The notes under the pieces were generated by a model, which was given only the letters and a program-made list of their open reading frames with translations, searched no databases and was not told the DNA's origin. Both the position numbers and the translations under genes were made by a program. From Amycolatopsis sp. EV170708-02-1 (GTDB lineage: Bacteria > Actinomycetota > Actinomycetes > Mycobacteriales > Pseudonocardiaceae), in assembly GCF_022479115.1 (NCBI RefSeq), contig NZ_CP092497.1, positions 4,650,001-4,714,000 on the forward strand: a DNA stretch of 64,000 nt. Direction: 5' to 3'. Below, in pieces: positions 23,895 through 31,767 of the stretch. The stretch's first letter is position 1, and every line of letters starts with the position of its first letter.

Positions 23895-25097
23895 CTACGG
23901 CCTGCTGACCCGTCCCGGTTGCACTGTGTCGGAACTCTTGAGCGACGAACGAAGGTGGTCGATTCGTCGCTGCTGACGTGCCGAACCGATCTCGGCCGCT
24001 AGCACGGCTGCGCGGTCTGCGTGTAGTCGGCCCTGCTCACGTTCGCCCATGGCCGAGAACGCGGTTGCCAAGTCGACGCGCAAGCCCGTCTCGGCGCGAG
24101 TGAACGTCGGGTCAAGGCGGCTGAGCGCCGAAGACAGCACGTCGACGGCTTCCGGTTCGCCGACGCGTGCAAGAGCGTGGCCGCGCCACCGGGCGAGGTG
24201 CACGGGGTCAAGAACCACGTAAGGCCCGTCCGGAGTGGACGCGTCAGAGGGCAGCAAGGATGCTGCGCGGTCGAACGCGCGCAAGCTCTCCGAACGCTGC
24301 CCGTGCGCGGCGAGCGCTTCGCCATAGGCGGCCGCAAGCCAAGAGCGCAACAACCTTCCCGTAGCCCGGCAAGCGCGCTGCTCAGTCGTTCGCAACAGCT
24401 CGACGGCGGTCGCCGTCTCGTTCACCTCGATCAGCACAAAGGCTTGTTCGGCCGCACTGTGTACCTCGAACGCCACGTCTTCGGATTCGTGGGCTGATTC
24501 CTTGGCGCGTTCGTAGTGTTGCCACGACTCGGCGACGGCCCCCATGTCCAGGGCTTGCCATCCGGCGAGGGTGCCGAACTCGGCAAGCAGCGCCGCGAGT
24601 TCCGCCCGGGTGTCCGGCGTCAGACTGTGCGACCGCAGACGCACTACCTGACGGATCTTGGTCGCCACCTCATCGTGCGCGACTGCCGCGCCCAATTGCC
24701 GATCAAGACGGCGTACTGCGGTGAGCTGCTCATGCAGCAAGGCAAGGACTTCGGTGTTCACGCGTCGCGCGGCACTGAGCATCTGCCGTAGTTCCTGCTC
24801 CCCGGTCTCAACCGAGCGGACCATGTCCGGCGGCGACAGCAGCTCATCGATAGTGAGTCCGAGCATCCGTTCGAGCAGGCGAGCGGTTGCCGGGCGCGGA
24901 CGGACCCGCGAACCGTCCCGGTTCCGTCCCGCCACAAGCCGTTTCAGGTTGCGTTCACTGACCGTTCCCGCTTCTCCGAAGTTCCGCGCGAACTCCTCGG
25001 CCGCCCTGACGAACTCGACGTGAGTCTCGCTTCTCTCACGCAGCTTCTGTTCGAGCACCGTTCGCGGCGGCGACTCGTGCACCTCATCGGCTGCCAT
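23895..25097 (-). CDS. XRE-type regulator with TPR-like domain, paralogue of the gene at 22217
   Basis: 400 residues from ATG at 25097, chosen for GAGAGGGGC just upstream. The N-terminus has a divergent helix-turn-helix (FARNFGEAGTVSERNLKRLVAGRNRDGSRVRPRPATARLLERMLGLTIDELL, about 30-85). The C-terminal two thirds align with the 22217 protein (LAGWQALDMGAVAESWQHYERAKESA, AEQAFVLIEV, RLLRSWLAAAYGEALAAHG, LARWRGHALARVGEPEAV). The pair flanks the NUDIX gene. It is divergent from the winged-helix gene at 25244. Confidence 0.8.
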   Translation of the reverse strand: MAADEVHESPPRTVLEQKLRERSETHVEFVRAAEEFARNFGEAGTVSERNLKRLVAGRNRDGSRVRPRPATARLLERMLGLTIDELLSPPDMVRSVETGEQELRQMLSAARRVNTEVLALLHEQLTAVRRLDRQLGAAVAHDEVATKIRQVVRLRSHSLTPDTRAELAALLAEFGTLAGWQALDMGAVAESWQHYERAKESAHESEDVAFEVHSAAEQAFVLIEVNETATAVELLRTTEQRACRATGRLLRSWLAAAYGEALAAHGQRSESLRAFDRAASLLPSDASTPDGPYVVLDPVHLARWRGHALARVGEPEAVDVLSSALSRLDPTFTRAETGLRVDLATAFSAMGEREQGRLHADRAAVLAAEIGSARQQRRIDHLRSSLKSSDTVQPGRVSRP

Positions 25098-25243
25098 CCC
25101 GCGCCCCTCTCCGGTCGTCGCCAGCTCGAATGTCCCCGCTTTGGCCTCTCGGTGGCCTCGCGATGAAATGAGCGCACGAGAGATATTGATTTCACATCGT
25201 ACAACTCGTTGTGGCTGGTCAGCCGGTAGGTAGCGGAGGAATC

Positions 25244-25753
25244 GTGAGCGACGAAACACGACCGAGGAAGGATGACGGCCTGAGCGGCGAGCCGCAGCGG
25301 ACGATGCCGAACTCTGTCGAGAGTCTGGACCCCTTGCTCATGCACCCGGTCCGTTTGCTCGGCGCAACGATGCTCGCCGATCTGCAATGGCGCCACTTCG
25401 CCACGATCGCGGACACGATCGGCGTCGACCGTGCAACCCTATCGACCAACTTCCGCAGGCTCCGGCGAGCCGGATACCTGGAAGTGCGCAGGGACGGTAG
25501 TCGCACCCACTGGCGACTCACCGACTACGGGCATGACCGGCTCGCCGATCACCTTGACGCGTTGTGCGACGTCATCATCCGAGCGGGACAGCTGGCCAGA
25601 GACACATGCTCACGGCGCCCACCGGTTCCGGCGGAGACAGGCTGCGCTTCGCCCGCGCCTGTCTCCGCCGGTCGCCACACGCTTCGGGAGGCACGAGGAT
25701 GTGAAGGGCTGAGCAGCTCATGTACGACTGTCGCGGCTCGGCGGCACCCATGA
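25244..25753 (+). CDS. winged-helix (MarR/ArsR-like) transcriptional regulator
   Basis: 169 residues from GTG at 25244, with GGAGGA directly upstream. The winged helix runs LMHPVRLLGATMLADLQWRHFATIADTIGVDRATLSTNFRRLRRAGYLEVRRDGSRTHWRLTDYGHDRLADHLDAL (about 28-103). The C-terminal 50 residues are low-complexity and look unstructured. Its TGA overlaps the ATG of the DUF5753 gene (ATGA), which supports co-translation. Confidence 0.75.
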   Translation: MSDETRPRKDDGLSGEPQRTMPNSVESLDPLLMHPVRLLGATMLADLQWRHFATIADTIGVDRATLSTNFRRLRRAGYLEVRRDGSRTHWRLTDYGHDRLADHLDALCDVIIRAGQLARDTCSRRPPVPAETGCASPAPVSAGRHTLREARGCEGLSSSCTTVAARRHP

Positions 25754-26682
25754 AGCAGCCCGAAACGTCGACCGCGCACACACGGGAACTGGGCCATGAG
25801 CTTCAGCAAGTCCGTAAACGGAACGGTTATAGCGGCGCAGACATGTCACGGATGCTGGGTTGGGGCTTCCCGAAGGTCTCCCGACTGGAAAGCGGCCAAC
25901 GCTCGGTCCCGCCCGGAGATGTCGCGATCTACCTCGCGCGCGCTCGCGCGACCCCCGAGGAACTCGAAGACCTCGTCGCGCTGGCCAGCGAACCCCACGG
26001 CCACCAGTTGCAATTCCACAGTCCAGGACTACCCGACCAGCTCCGCACCCTCACTCTGCTGGAAGCCCACAGCGTCGCAATCACTACCTACAGCCCAAAA
26101 GTCATTCCCGCCCTGCTCCAGACCGAGCCGTACATCCGGGCCGTTCTGCGACGGTGCGGCTACACCGGCCCCGACCTTGAGAGTGGCGTCGAAGCCCGGC
26201 TCGCCCGCCACTCCCTCTTCAACCGGCGCTCACGCCCACTACTCAACTTCTACATCCACGAAAACGTCCTCAACGCGGTGGTCGGCGACTCGACCGTCAT
26301 GAACGAGCAACTGGTTCAGCTCCAGCTAGCGTCGTCGCTCCCGCAATGTCACATACACGTCGTACCCGCCACGGCTGAAGAACCCGGCGACGGGCCCGAG
26401 TTCAGCGTCTTCCAGCACGAGGGGAACCAACCCGTGTTCCACGTCGATGCCTTCACGGCCAGCCTCTTCCTGGAAGAGGACAGTGTGATCGCCTACTACC
26501 AGGAGTTCCTCCGCCGCCTCACGACCACAGCGCTTGACCGCGACCAGTCCCGGAACTGGATCGTCAATCGAACCGGCGAACTCGAACAGAACACGCCCGG
26601 CGACATGCGGCAGCGGACTGAAGTGTTCACGCTACTGACCGGCTCAGCACATTCCCGGAACGGGGAAGACCCTGCCGCCTGA
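25750..26682 (+). CDS. XRE regulator with DUF5753 domain
   Basis: 310 residues from ATG at 25750. The helix-turn-helix is LGHELQQVRKRNGYSGADMSRMLGWGFPKVSRLESGQRSVPPGDVAIYL (about 16-64). The DUF5753 domain follows (about 85-285) with ITTYSPKVIPALLQTEPYIRAVL and HIHVVPATAEEPGDGPEFSVFQHEGNQPVFHVD. In Streptomyces and Amycolatopsis such genes usually precede a small DUF397 gene as a toxin-antitoxin-like pair. No DUF397 gene follows here; the next 280 bases to attR are non-coding. Confidence 0.88.
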   Translation: MKQPETSTAHTRELGHELQQVRKRNGYSGADMSRMLGWGFPKVSRLESGQRSVPPGDVAIYLARARATPEELEDLVALASEPHGHQLQFHSPGLPDQLRTLTLLEAHSVAITTYSPKVIPALLQTEPYIRAVLRRCGYTGPDLESGVEARLARHSLFNRRSRPLLNFYIHENVLNAVVGDSTVMNEQLVQLQLASSLPQCHIHVVPATAEEPGDGPEFSVFQHEGNQPVFHVDAFTASLFLEEDSVIAYYQEFLRRLTTTALDRDQSRNWIVNRTGELEQNTPGDMRQRTEVFTLLTGSAHSRNGEDPAA

Positions 26683-26743
26683 TAACTAGTCGGACCGGCC
26701 ACGCCCACGCTGCGTCTCGAAAATGGCGGTGCACCGCTGAAAT

Positions 26744-26884
26744 GGGCCAGGTGGGCCGGGTTGACTGAAACCTGGCCCACCTGGCCCGAACCAACGTTCG
26801 TGCAGGTGAAAAGGCACATTCGACCCGTCCCGGTGGTGGGACGGGTAGTGCGGACTCGTCCCGCACGGTACGGGCCCGCACTAG
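26744..26884. other. structured non-coding right end of the element, candidate cis-acting transfer or replication locus
   Basis: The 323-base stretch from 26683 to 27005 has no gene. Several hairpins are packed into it: 19-bp arms at 26744-26762 and 26769-26787 (one mismatch, 6-base loop, arm built on ggccaggtgggcc), 9-bp arms at 26823-26831 and 26838-26846 (acccgtccc), and gtgcgg/ccgcac at 26848-26853 and 26861-26866, with another ccgcacta near 26876-26883. They may include a terminator for the DUF5753 gene, but the density suggests a clt or origin-type site. Confidence 0.45.
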
Positions 26885-26935
26885 CGGAATAGACCCTGCA
26901 CCGAGAGCAGGTACCCACAAAAGCGCACGTCACAA

Positions 26936-26984
26936 GTAGGTAACCAAAAGCTAGTTGGCTCTAACCGTCCTTGCCACTCACGAG
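26936..26984. other. attR of the integrated element
   Basis: The element arm starts with gtaggt (26936-26941). The CT crossover is at 26961-26962 within TCTA, and the chromosomal arm aaccgtccttgccactcacg plus ag runs 26963-26984. Distances from CT to the outer gtaggt/acctac hexamers are 19 bases on both sides of the rebuilt attP, which confirms the pairing with attL. Confidence 0.88.
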
Positions 26985-27005
26985 ACTGAACGTCTCCGGC
27001 GCACG

Positions 27006-27662
27006 TCAGTCCAGGGTCGCCACGAAGCGGCTGACCGCCTCCATCGTGAACCGCTGGATGTACTTCCCGGCGGGCGCCGCCGAGGCCAGCCGGTACAGCG
27101 GCCGCTCCGCCGCCGCGTCGCCGCGCGCTTCCGATTTCAGCTGCGCCACCAGCAGTTCCGAGAACACGAGACCGTTCGCGTCGGTGTTGTTCAGCAGGGC
27201 GTTCGCCAGCTTGCGCAGCTGCAGGATGCCAAGCTCCCGGCCGCCCGCGCCCGAGTACACGGCCAGATCGACCTTCGCGACCTTGCGGCGCTTGCCCGCG
27301 TTGACCAGCAGGCTGACCGTCCGGGTCCCGCGAACGTCGCTGATCACCAGGTCGATGCGCTCGGCCGCGGTCAGGTCGATCCGCCGCACGCCCCAGGTCC
27401 GCACGATGAGCGTGTCGCCTTCGAGCCACACCCGGCGGCGCAGGTTGTAGAACATGACGTACAGCAGCGGCAGCGCGATCACCCCAGCGACCACGAGCCC
27501 GGCGATCTCTCCCCCGATCAGCCCGGCGATCCCGCCGAACGCGGCCGCGAAGATCACGACACCGGCGACGCTGGAGCAGCCTCGTTTGCGACGGAGCTTG
27601 GGGTCGTCGTGGAACAGCGGGAGACGTTCGGGGGTCTCCGGGGTCCCGGTGGGCTCCGTCAT
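27006..27662 (-). CDS. conserved membrane protein with PH-like domain
   Basis: 218 residues from ATG at 27662, whose A is shared with the TGA of the glyoxalase-like gene (TGATG). Two hydrophobic segments (about 30-53 and 55-72) are followed by a PH-like strand pattern (RRRVWLEGDTLIVRTWGVRRIDLTAAERIDLVISDVRGTRTVSLLVNAG) and a helical region to the end. Function unknown. It ends 22 bases from attR; before integration it and the YdbT-like gene would have been convergent neighbours. Confidence 0.75.
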   Translation of the reverse strand: MTEPTGTPETPERLPLFHDDPKLRRKRGCSSVAGVVIFAAAFGGIAGLIGGEIAGLVVAGVIALPLLYVMFYNLRRRVWLEGDTLIVRTWGVRRIDLTAAERIDLVISDVRGTRTVSLLVNAGKRRKVAKVDLAVYSGAGGRELGILQLRKLANALLNNTDANGLVFSELLVAQLKSEARGDAAAERPLYRLASAAPAGKYIQRFTMEAVSRFVATLD

Positions 27663-28270
27663 CACGCGCCCGTCCCGGCCAGGAACGGGTTCGCCGCCCG
27701 CTCCTGGCCGATCGTGGTGGCCGGACCGTGGCCCGGGAGGACGACGGTGTCGTCGGGCAGCGTCATCACCTTGGCGCCGAGGGAACGCACGAGCTCACCG
27801 CCGTCACCGGAAGACCGGCCGATCGATCCGGCGAACAGGCTGTCCCCCGTGAGCACGATCCGGCCGCCCTCGGCGGAGGTCAGCCCGAAGACCACCGAAC
27901 CGGCGGTGTGCCCCGGTGTGCCGGACACCGCGATCTCCAGCCCGGCCAGCCTCAGCGGGCCATCGACGAGTGGCACGATCCCGTCCTTCCGTTGACCGGC
28001 GTCCTGGCCGAGGAGTGGCCGGTCCGCCTCGTGCAGATAGAGAGGTATTCCGTGGCGCGCGCCGACCTCGCCCGCCGAAGCGACGTGATCGGGGTGGCCG
28101 TGGGTGGCGAGCATCGCGACCGGCGTCAGACCGTGCTCGGCGAGCGCGGCCTCGATCGGCCCGGCGGCTTCCTCGCCGGGGTCGACGATCACGCACTCAC
28201 CGCCGCCCTCCGGGGCGAGCAGGTAGCAGTTGGCTTCGAGGGGGCCTGCCGGAAAACCGACAACCAGCAC
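27662..28270 (-). CDS. MBL-fold hydrolase, glyoxalase II-like
   Basis: 202 residues. The metallo-beta-lactamase metal motif THGHPDH lies near 56-62. Further ligands are in GTPGHTAGS, LTGDSLF and LPGHGPAT. The early NCYLLAP segment is typical of hydroxyacylglutathione hydrolase-like proteins. Its position next to ppiB and relA matches Mycobacterium tuberculosis Rv2581c. In actinomycetes the thiol would be mycothiol or another non-glutathione thioester; the natural substrate is not known. Confidence 0.92.
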   Translation of the reverse strand: MLVVGFPAGPLEANCYLLAPEGGGECVIVDPGEEAAGPIEAALAEHGLTPVAMLATHGHPDHVASAGEVGARHGIPLYLHEADRPLLGQDAGQRKDGIVPLVDGPLRLAGLEIAVSGTPGHTAGSVVFGLTSAEGGRIVLTGDSLFAGSIGRSSGDGGELVRSLGAKVMTLPDDTVVLPGHGPATTIGQERAANPFLAGTGA

Positions 28271-28426
28271 GAAACGCCTCCTCAGATCTTCCGCCGAACA
28301 GGTGACAGGATGGCCCTGATCACGATCAAGTAAGCCTAGCGGCCCCTGTACGGGGGCCTCACAGGCTGTGCCAATAGACTCCCGCTACCTCAGACGTGTG
28401 ACATCGAGTGGAAACCGGGAGGGCGG

Positions 28427-29284
28427 GTGCCGACCAACCAGCAGCGCCGCGAAGCCGCGAAGCGCAAGCTCGAGCGACAGATCGTGCGACGGGCCGAAAA
28501 GGCCAAGCGGCGCAAGATCGTCGGCTCGGTGGCGGTCGTCGGCGTCGTCGCCATCGTGGCGGGCGCGGTGTGGTGGATCGTCAGCAGTAACAGTGGTGAC
28601 GATGCCGCCTCCGACGCTTCCCCGAGCTCGGCTCCTCCGACCCCCGAGGTCACCATCCCCACGGAGCGCACTCCGATGCCGAAGCGGCCGACGCCGCTGG
28701 CGAACCCGGTGGCCTGCGACTACAAGGACGACACCACCAAGCCGGCTTCGAAGAAGGTGAACAAGCCGGAAGGCAAGGACGTCTCCTCGAACGGCACGGT
28801 GAACGTCGTGCTGAAGAGCACCGCGGGAGACATCCCGCTGACGCTGGACCGGGCGCTCGCCCCCTGCGCCGTGCAGAGCTTCATCAGCCTTTCCCAGCAG
28901 GGCTACTTCAACGACACCAAATGCCACCGGCTCGGCACCACCGGCCTCCAGATGCTGCAGTGCGGCGACCCCGAGGCCAGCGGCATGGGCGGCCCGGGCT
29001 ACACGATGCCGGACGAGGCGTTCAAGGAGATCAAGTACGGCCGCGGCATCCTCGCGATGGCGAAGACGCAGCAGCCGAACTCCGGCGGAAGCCAGTTCTT
29101 CATGGTCTACGGCGAGGCCGAACTGCCCGCGGACTACTCGGTCTTCGGCAGCATCTCCGACGAGGGCCTGAAGGTGCTCGACAAGGTCGCCAAGGCGGGC
29201 GCGAACGCGCAGGCAGGCAACGGCGACGGCACCGGCCCGCCCAACACCGAGGTCAAGTTCACCGGCGTCACGGTCAACGCCTGA
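28427..29284 (+). CDS. ppiB: membrane-anchored cyclophilin-type peptidyl-prolyl isomerase
   Basis: 285 residues from GTG with GGAGGG upstream. A basic N-terminus (QQRREAAKRKLERQIVRRAEKAKRRK) and one membrane helix (about 32-50) are followed by a Ser/Pro linker. The cyclophilin domain (about 120-283) contains FISLSQQGYFNDTKCHRLG, NSGGSQFFMVYGEAELPADYSVFG and a late VKFTGVTV strand. It would speed proline isomerisation of proteins outside the membrane. Same place and orientation as Rv2582, divergent from the glyoxalase-like gene. Confidence 0.93.
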   Translation: MPTNQQRREAAKRKLERQIVRRAEKAKRRKIVGSVAVVGVVAIVAGAVWWIVSSNSGDDAASDASPSSAPPTPEVTIPTERTPMPKRPTPLANPVACDYKDDTTKPASKKVNKPEGKDVSSNGTVNVVLKSTAGDIPLTLDRALAPCAVQSFISLSQQGYFNDTKCHRLGTTGLQMLQCGDPEASGMGGPGYTMPDEAFKEIKYGRGILAMAKTQQPNSGGSQFFMVYGEAELPADYSVFGSISDEGLKVLDKVAKAGANAQAGNGDGTGPPNTEVKFTGVTVNA

Positions 29285-29285
29285 C

Positions 29286-30071
29286 GTGAAGCTGGAGCTC
29301 AACGGCGCGCCCGCCCGGTCGGAAGACCTGGCGGGCGCGTTCGGCTATGGCCACTTCACCGCGATGCAGGTCCGCGACGGCAAGGTCCGCGGCCTGGACG
29401 TCCACCTTCACCGGCTCGTGACGAGCACGCGGCGCATGTTCGGCAGCGACCTCGACACCGACGCGGTGCGGGCGTACGTGCGGCAGGCCGTGCGGGGTGA
29501 GGACGCGCTGTCGGTGCGCGTGCTGATCTTCTCCCGCGAGATGGACTGGTCCGATCCCGGCGCGCCCGCGGCGCCGGATGTCCTCGTCCGGACCGGGCCG
29601 CCACGAGAGCACGAGATGACGCCGCTGCGCCTGCGGTCCGTGCGCTACGAACGGGTGCTTCCGGAGGTCAAGCACGTCGGCACGTTCGGACTGCTTCACC
29701 ACACGCGTGAGGCGAAGCTGGCGGGCTACGACGACGCGTTGTTCGTCGACTACGACGGCCGGGTCAGCGAAGCGTCGATCTGGAACGTCGGGTTCCTCGA
29801 TGGCGGCACGGTGGTCTGGCCGCAGGCCCCGGTGCTCGACGGAATCACCCAGCAGCTCGTGCGACGCGGCCTGGAGCGGAACGGGATCCCGCAGGAGGTC
29901 CGTGACGTCCGCCCCGCCGACCTGCCCGGGTTCGACGCCATGTTCCTGACCAATTCGGAGTCGGTCGGCTGGCCGGTGGCGTCAGTGGACGACGTCGTGC
30001 TGCCGTACGCCCCGGAGACGAGCCGGATCCTCGCCGAAGCGTACGACAGCAATCCCTGGGACGAGATCTAG
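29286..30071 (+). CDS. aminotransferase class IV family protein
   Basis: 261 residues from GTG at 29286, one base after the ppiB stop. Fold-type IV PLP features: Lys129 (LPEVKHVGTF) for the Schiff base, and Glu162 in VSEASIWNVGF, which contacts the PLP ring. FLTNSESVGWPVASVDD replaces the common phosphate-binding threonine segment. The family includes branched-chain aminotransferases and aminodeoxychorismate lyases; which reaction occurs here cannot be told. The stop overlaps the amidase stop on the other strand. Confidence 0.85.
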   Translation: MKLELNGAPARSEDLAGAFGYGHFTAMQVRDGKVRGLDVHLHRLVTSTRRMFGSDLDTDAVRAYVRQAVRGEDALSVRVLIFSREMDWSDPGAPAAPDVLVRTGPPREHEMTPLRLRSVRYERVLPEVKHVGTFGLLHHTREAKLAGYDDALFVDYDGRVSEASIWNVGFLDGGTVVWPQAPVLDGITQQLVRRGLERNGIPQEVRDVRPADLPGFDAMFLTNSESVGWPVASVDDVVLPYAPETSRILAEAYDSNPWDEI

Positions 30072-31518
30072 CTCGGTGCCTGGAACCCGCCGATCGCCTG
30101 TTCCAGCAGTTCGGCCAGCCGCAGCGGGGTGCGATCTTCGAACGCCGGACCGATGAGCTGCACGCCCACCGGAAGGCCTCGGCGGACCGGCCCGTCGGCA
30201 CAGCGGTGGCGGGCAGACCGGGCATGGTGGCCACGCCCGCCCAGACGAGCTGGTCGAAGTACGGGTACTCGACGCCGTCGATGCCGATCCGCCGTCCCAG
30301 CAGATCGGGGTCGTGGTCGTGCGGGAACGCCGGGGTCGGCGTGATCGGGCAGACCACGGCGTCGAACTCGGCGAACAGCCGCCGCCAGCCGTGGCGGTGG
30401 CGCTCGCGATCGTCGGACACCGTCAGCCAGTCGCGGTGGGTGAACACCATGGCGCGCAACCGCGCCGCGTCGAGACTCCGATCGTCCGCGCTCAGTCCGG
30501 CGGCATTGGCCTGAAGCTGCTCGTACGCTTCGACGGGAAAGCGCGCGACGGTGCTCGAGAACAGCAACTGCGTGTAGATCGTCGCGGACTCGGTCAGGTC
30601 GGGCAGCAACGGGCTGTGCCGTTCGACGCGGGCTCCACCGTCGGCAAGCGCGTCGGCCACACGGTTCACCCCCGCCCGCACGGCCGCCCCGGTCGGGATG
30701 AGCGGATGGTCCTCGATCACCAAGACCCGGAAGTCGCTGAGCCGCTCATGGCGCGCGGGCGGCAGCTTCACCTCATACGCCATGCCGTGCGTCAGCGGGT
30801 CCGGCCCGGCCATGACGTCGAGCAGGAGCGTGAGGTCGCGGGCGGTGCGCGCCATCGGACCGGCGACGGCCAAGTCGAGGTCGACCGGCAAGGCGGGCGC
30901 CAGAGGCGGGACCATGCCACGGGTCGCCGCGAGCCCGACCGTCGGCTTGTGCGCGTAGATGCCGCAGAAATGCGCGGGGGTGCGCAACGAGCCGGCGAGA
31001 TCGGAGCCGATGGACAGCGCGCCGAAGCCGGAAGCCAGTGCCGCCGCCGATCCGCCGGACGACCCGCCCGAGGTGCGATCGTGATCCCACGGATTGTTCG
31101 TCGTGCCGTAGAACTCGTTGAAGGACTGGATGTCCTGCAGTCCCAAGGGCACATTGGTCTTGCCGAGCACCACCGCCCCGGCTGCCTTGAGCCGCGAAAC
31201 CTGCACCGCGTCCTCGGCGGGCACGAACTCCTGATGCTGCGGCATCCCCCAGGTCGTGGGCAGGCCGGTCATATCGAAGGACTCTTTGACCGTCACCGGG
31301 ATACCGAGCAACGGCCGGGCCTCGCCGCGGGCACGCGCCCGGTCGGCGTCGCGCGCGGCGGCCCGCGCCCGGTCGAAGTCCGGCACACAGATCGCGTTGA
31401 TCGCCTTGTCGTCCCGCTCGATCAGGGCGATCGCCTCTTCGGTCAGTTCCGCCGAGGTCACCTCACCGGCACGCAAAGCGGTCGCGAGCTCTTCGGCCGA
31501 TCGAAATCTCCATTCCAT
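30068..31518 (-). CDS. amidase signature family enzyme, frameshifted near the C-terminus
   Basis: From ATG at 31518 the frame shows the amidase catalytic set Lys78 (PVTVKES), cis-Ser153 (GGSSGGS) and Ser177 (DLAGSLRTP). After TAVPTGRSAE the frame goes wrong: adding one G near 30176-30179 gives EGLPVGVQLIGPAFEDRTPLRLAELLEQ and a natural stop at 30068. As written, translation would run on antisense through the aminotransferase gene to 29845. This is either a real inactivating deletion or a sequencing error in a G run. The enzyme would hydrolyse an amide; substrate unknown. Confidence 0.85.
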
Positions 31519-31669
31519 GAAACGACCATAAGCACGTTCGTCGCAGGCCATAAAAAACTTTTTCGCGCAACAGCGTGGCCGACGGAACCCGACCTGCCGA
31601 GGCACAGAAAGCACAATGCCACAAGGGTTTTCGGGGAAAGCCGAGGCGGAAGTGCTGTGGCAGGCGCGT

Positions 31670-31722
31670 GTCGCGAAAGCCACTTTCGCGACGTGTGATG
31701 TCCCGAAAGTGGCTTTCGCGAC
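31670..31722. terminator. 19-bp inverted repeat after the crotonase gene
   Basis: The left arm 31670-31688 begins gtcgcgaaagccactttcg and the right arm 31704-31722 is its exact complement, with a 15-base loop. Each arm is itself close to a palindrome. It lies in the 249-base gap between the crotonase stop and the amidase start; nothing else is evident there. Confidence 0.55.
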
Positions 31723-31767
31723 GTTATCGCCGACGGGCCACGCGGACCGCCGCGATAAACGCGACCC

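Larger units (their letters stand above)
13816..26961. mobile_element. integrated AICE-like element of about 13.1 kb
   Basis: Bounded by attL and attR with a shared CT crossover. Content in order: serine integrase; DUF6338-like and Apea-like HEPN cargo in visibly AT-richer DNA; small protein; FtsK/Tra translocase (split by a frameshift); Spd-like membrane protein; WhiB-like protein; excisionase; three XRE-type regulators; NUDIX hydrolase; winged-helix regulator; DUF5753 regulator; structured non-coding right end. Integrase, excisionase, Spd and FtsK-type translocase are the set seen in actinomycete integrative and conjugative elements. No RepSA, RepAM or primase-polymerase is recognisable, so autonomous replication is doubtful. 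Confidence 0.9.

Noticed and set aside
13793..26984. 22-bp inverted arms read as transposon terminal inverted repeats
   Set aside because: There is no transposase or target duplication. The arms belong to the chromosome side, and a serine integrase with a consistent CT crossover explains them.
29845..30067. Extension of the amidase reading through the aminotransferase gene
   Set aside because: It is the product of a one-base frameshift; the correct frame ends at 30068 with family-typical sequence.
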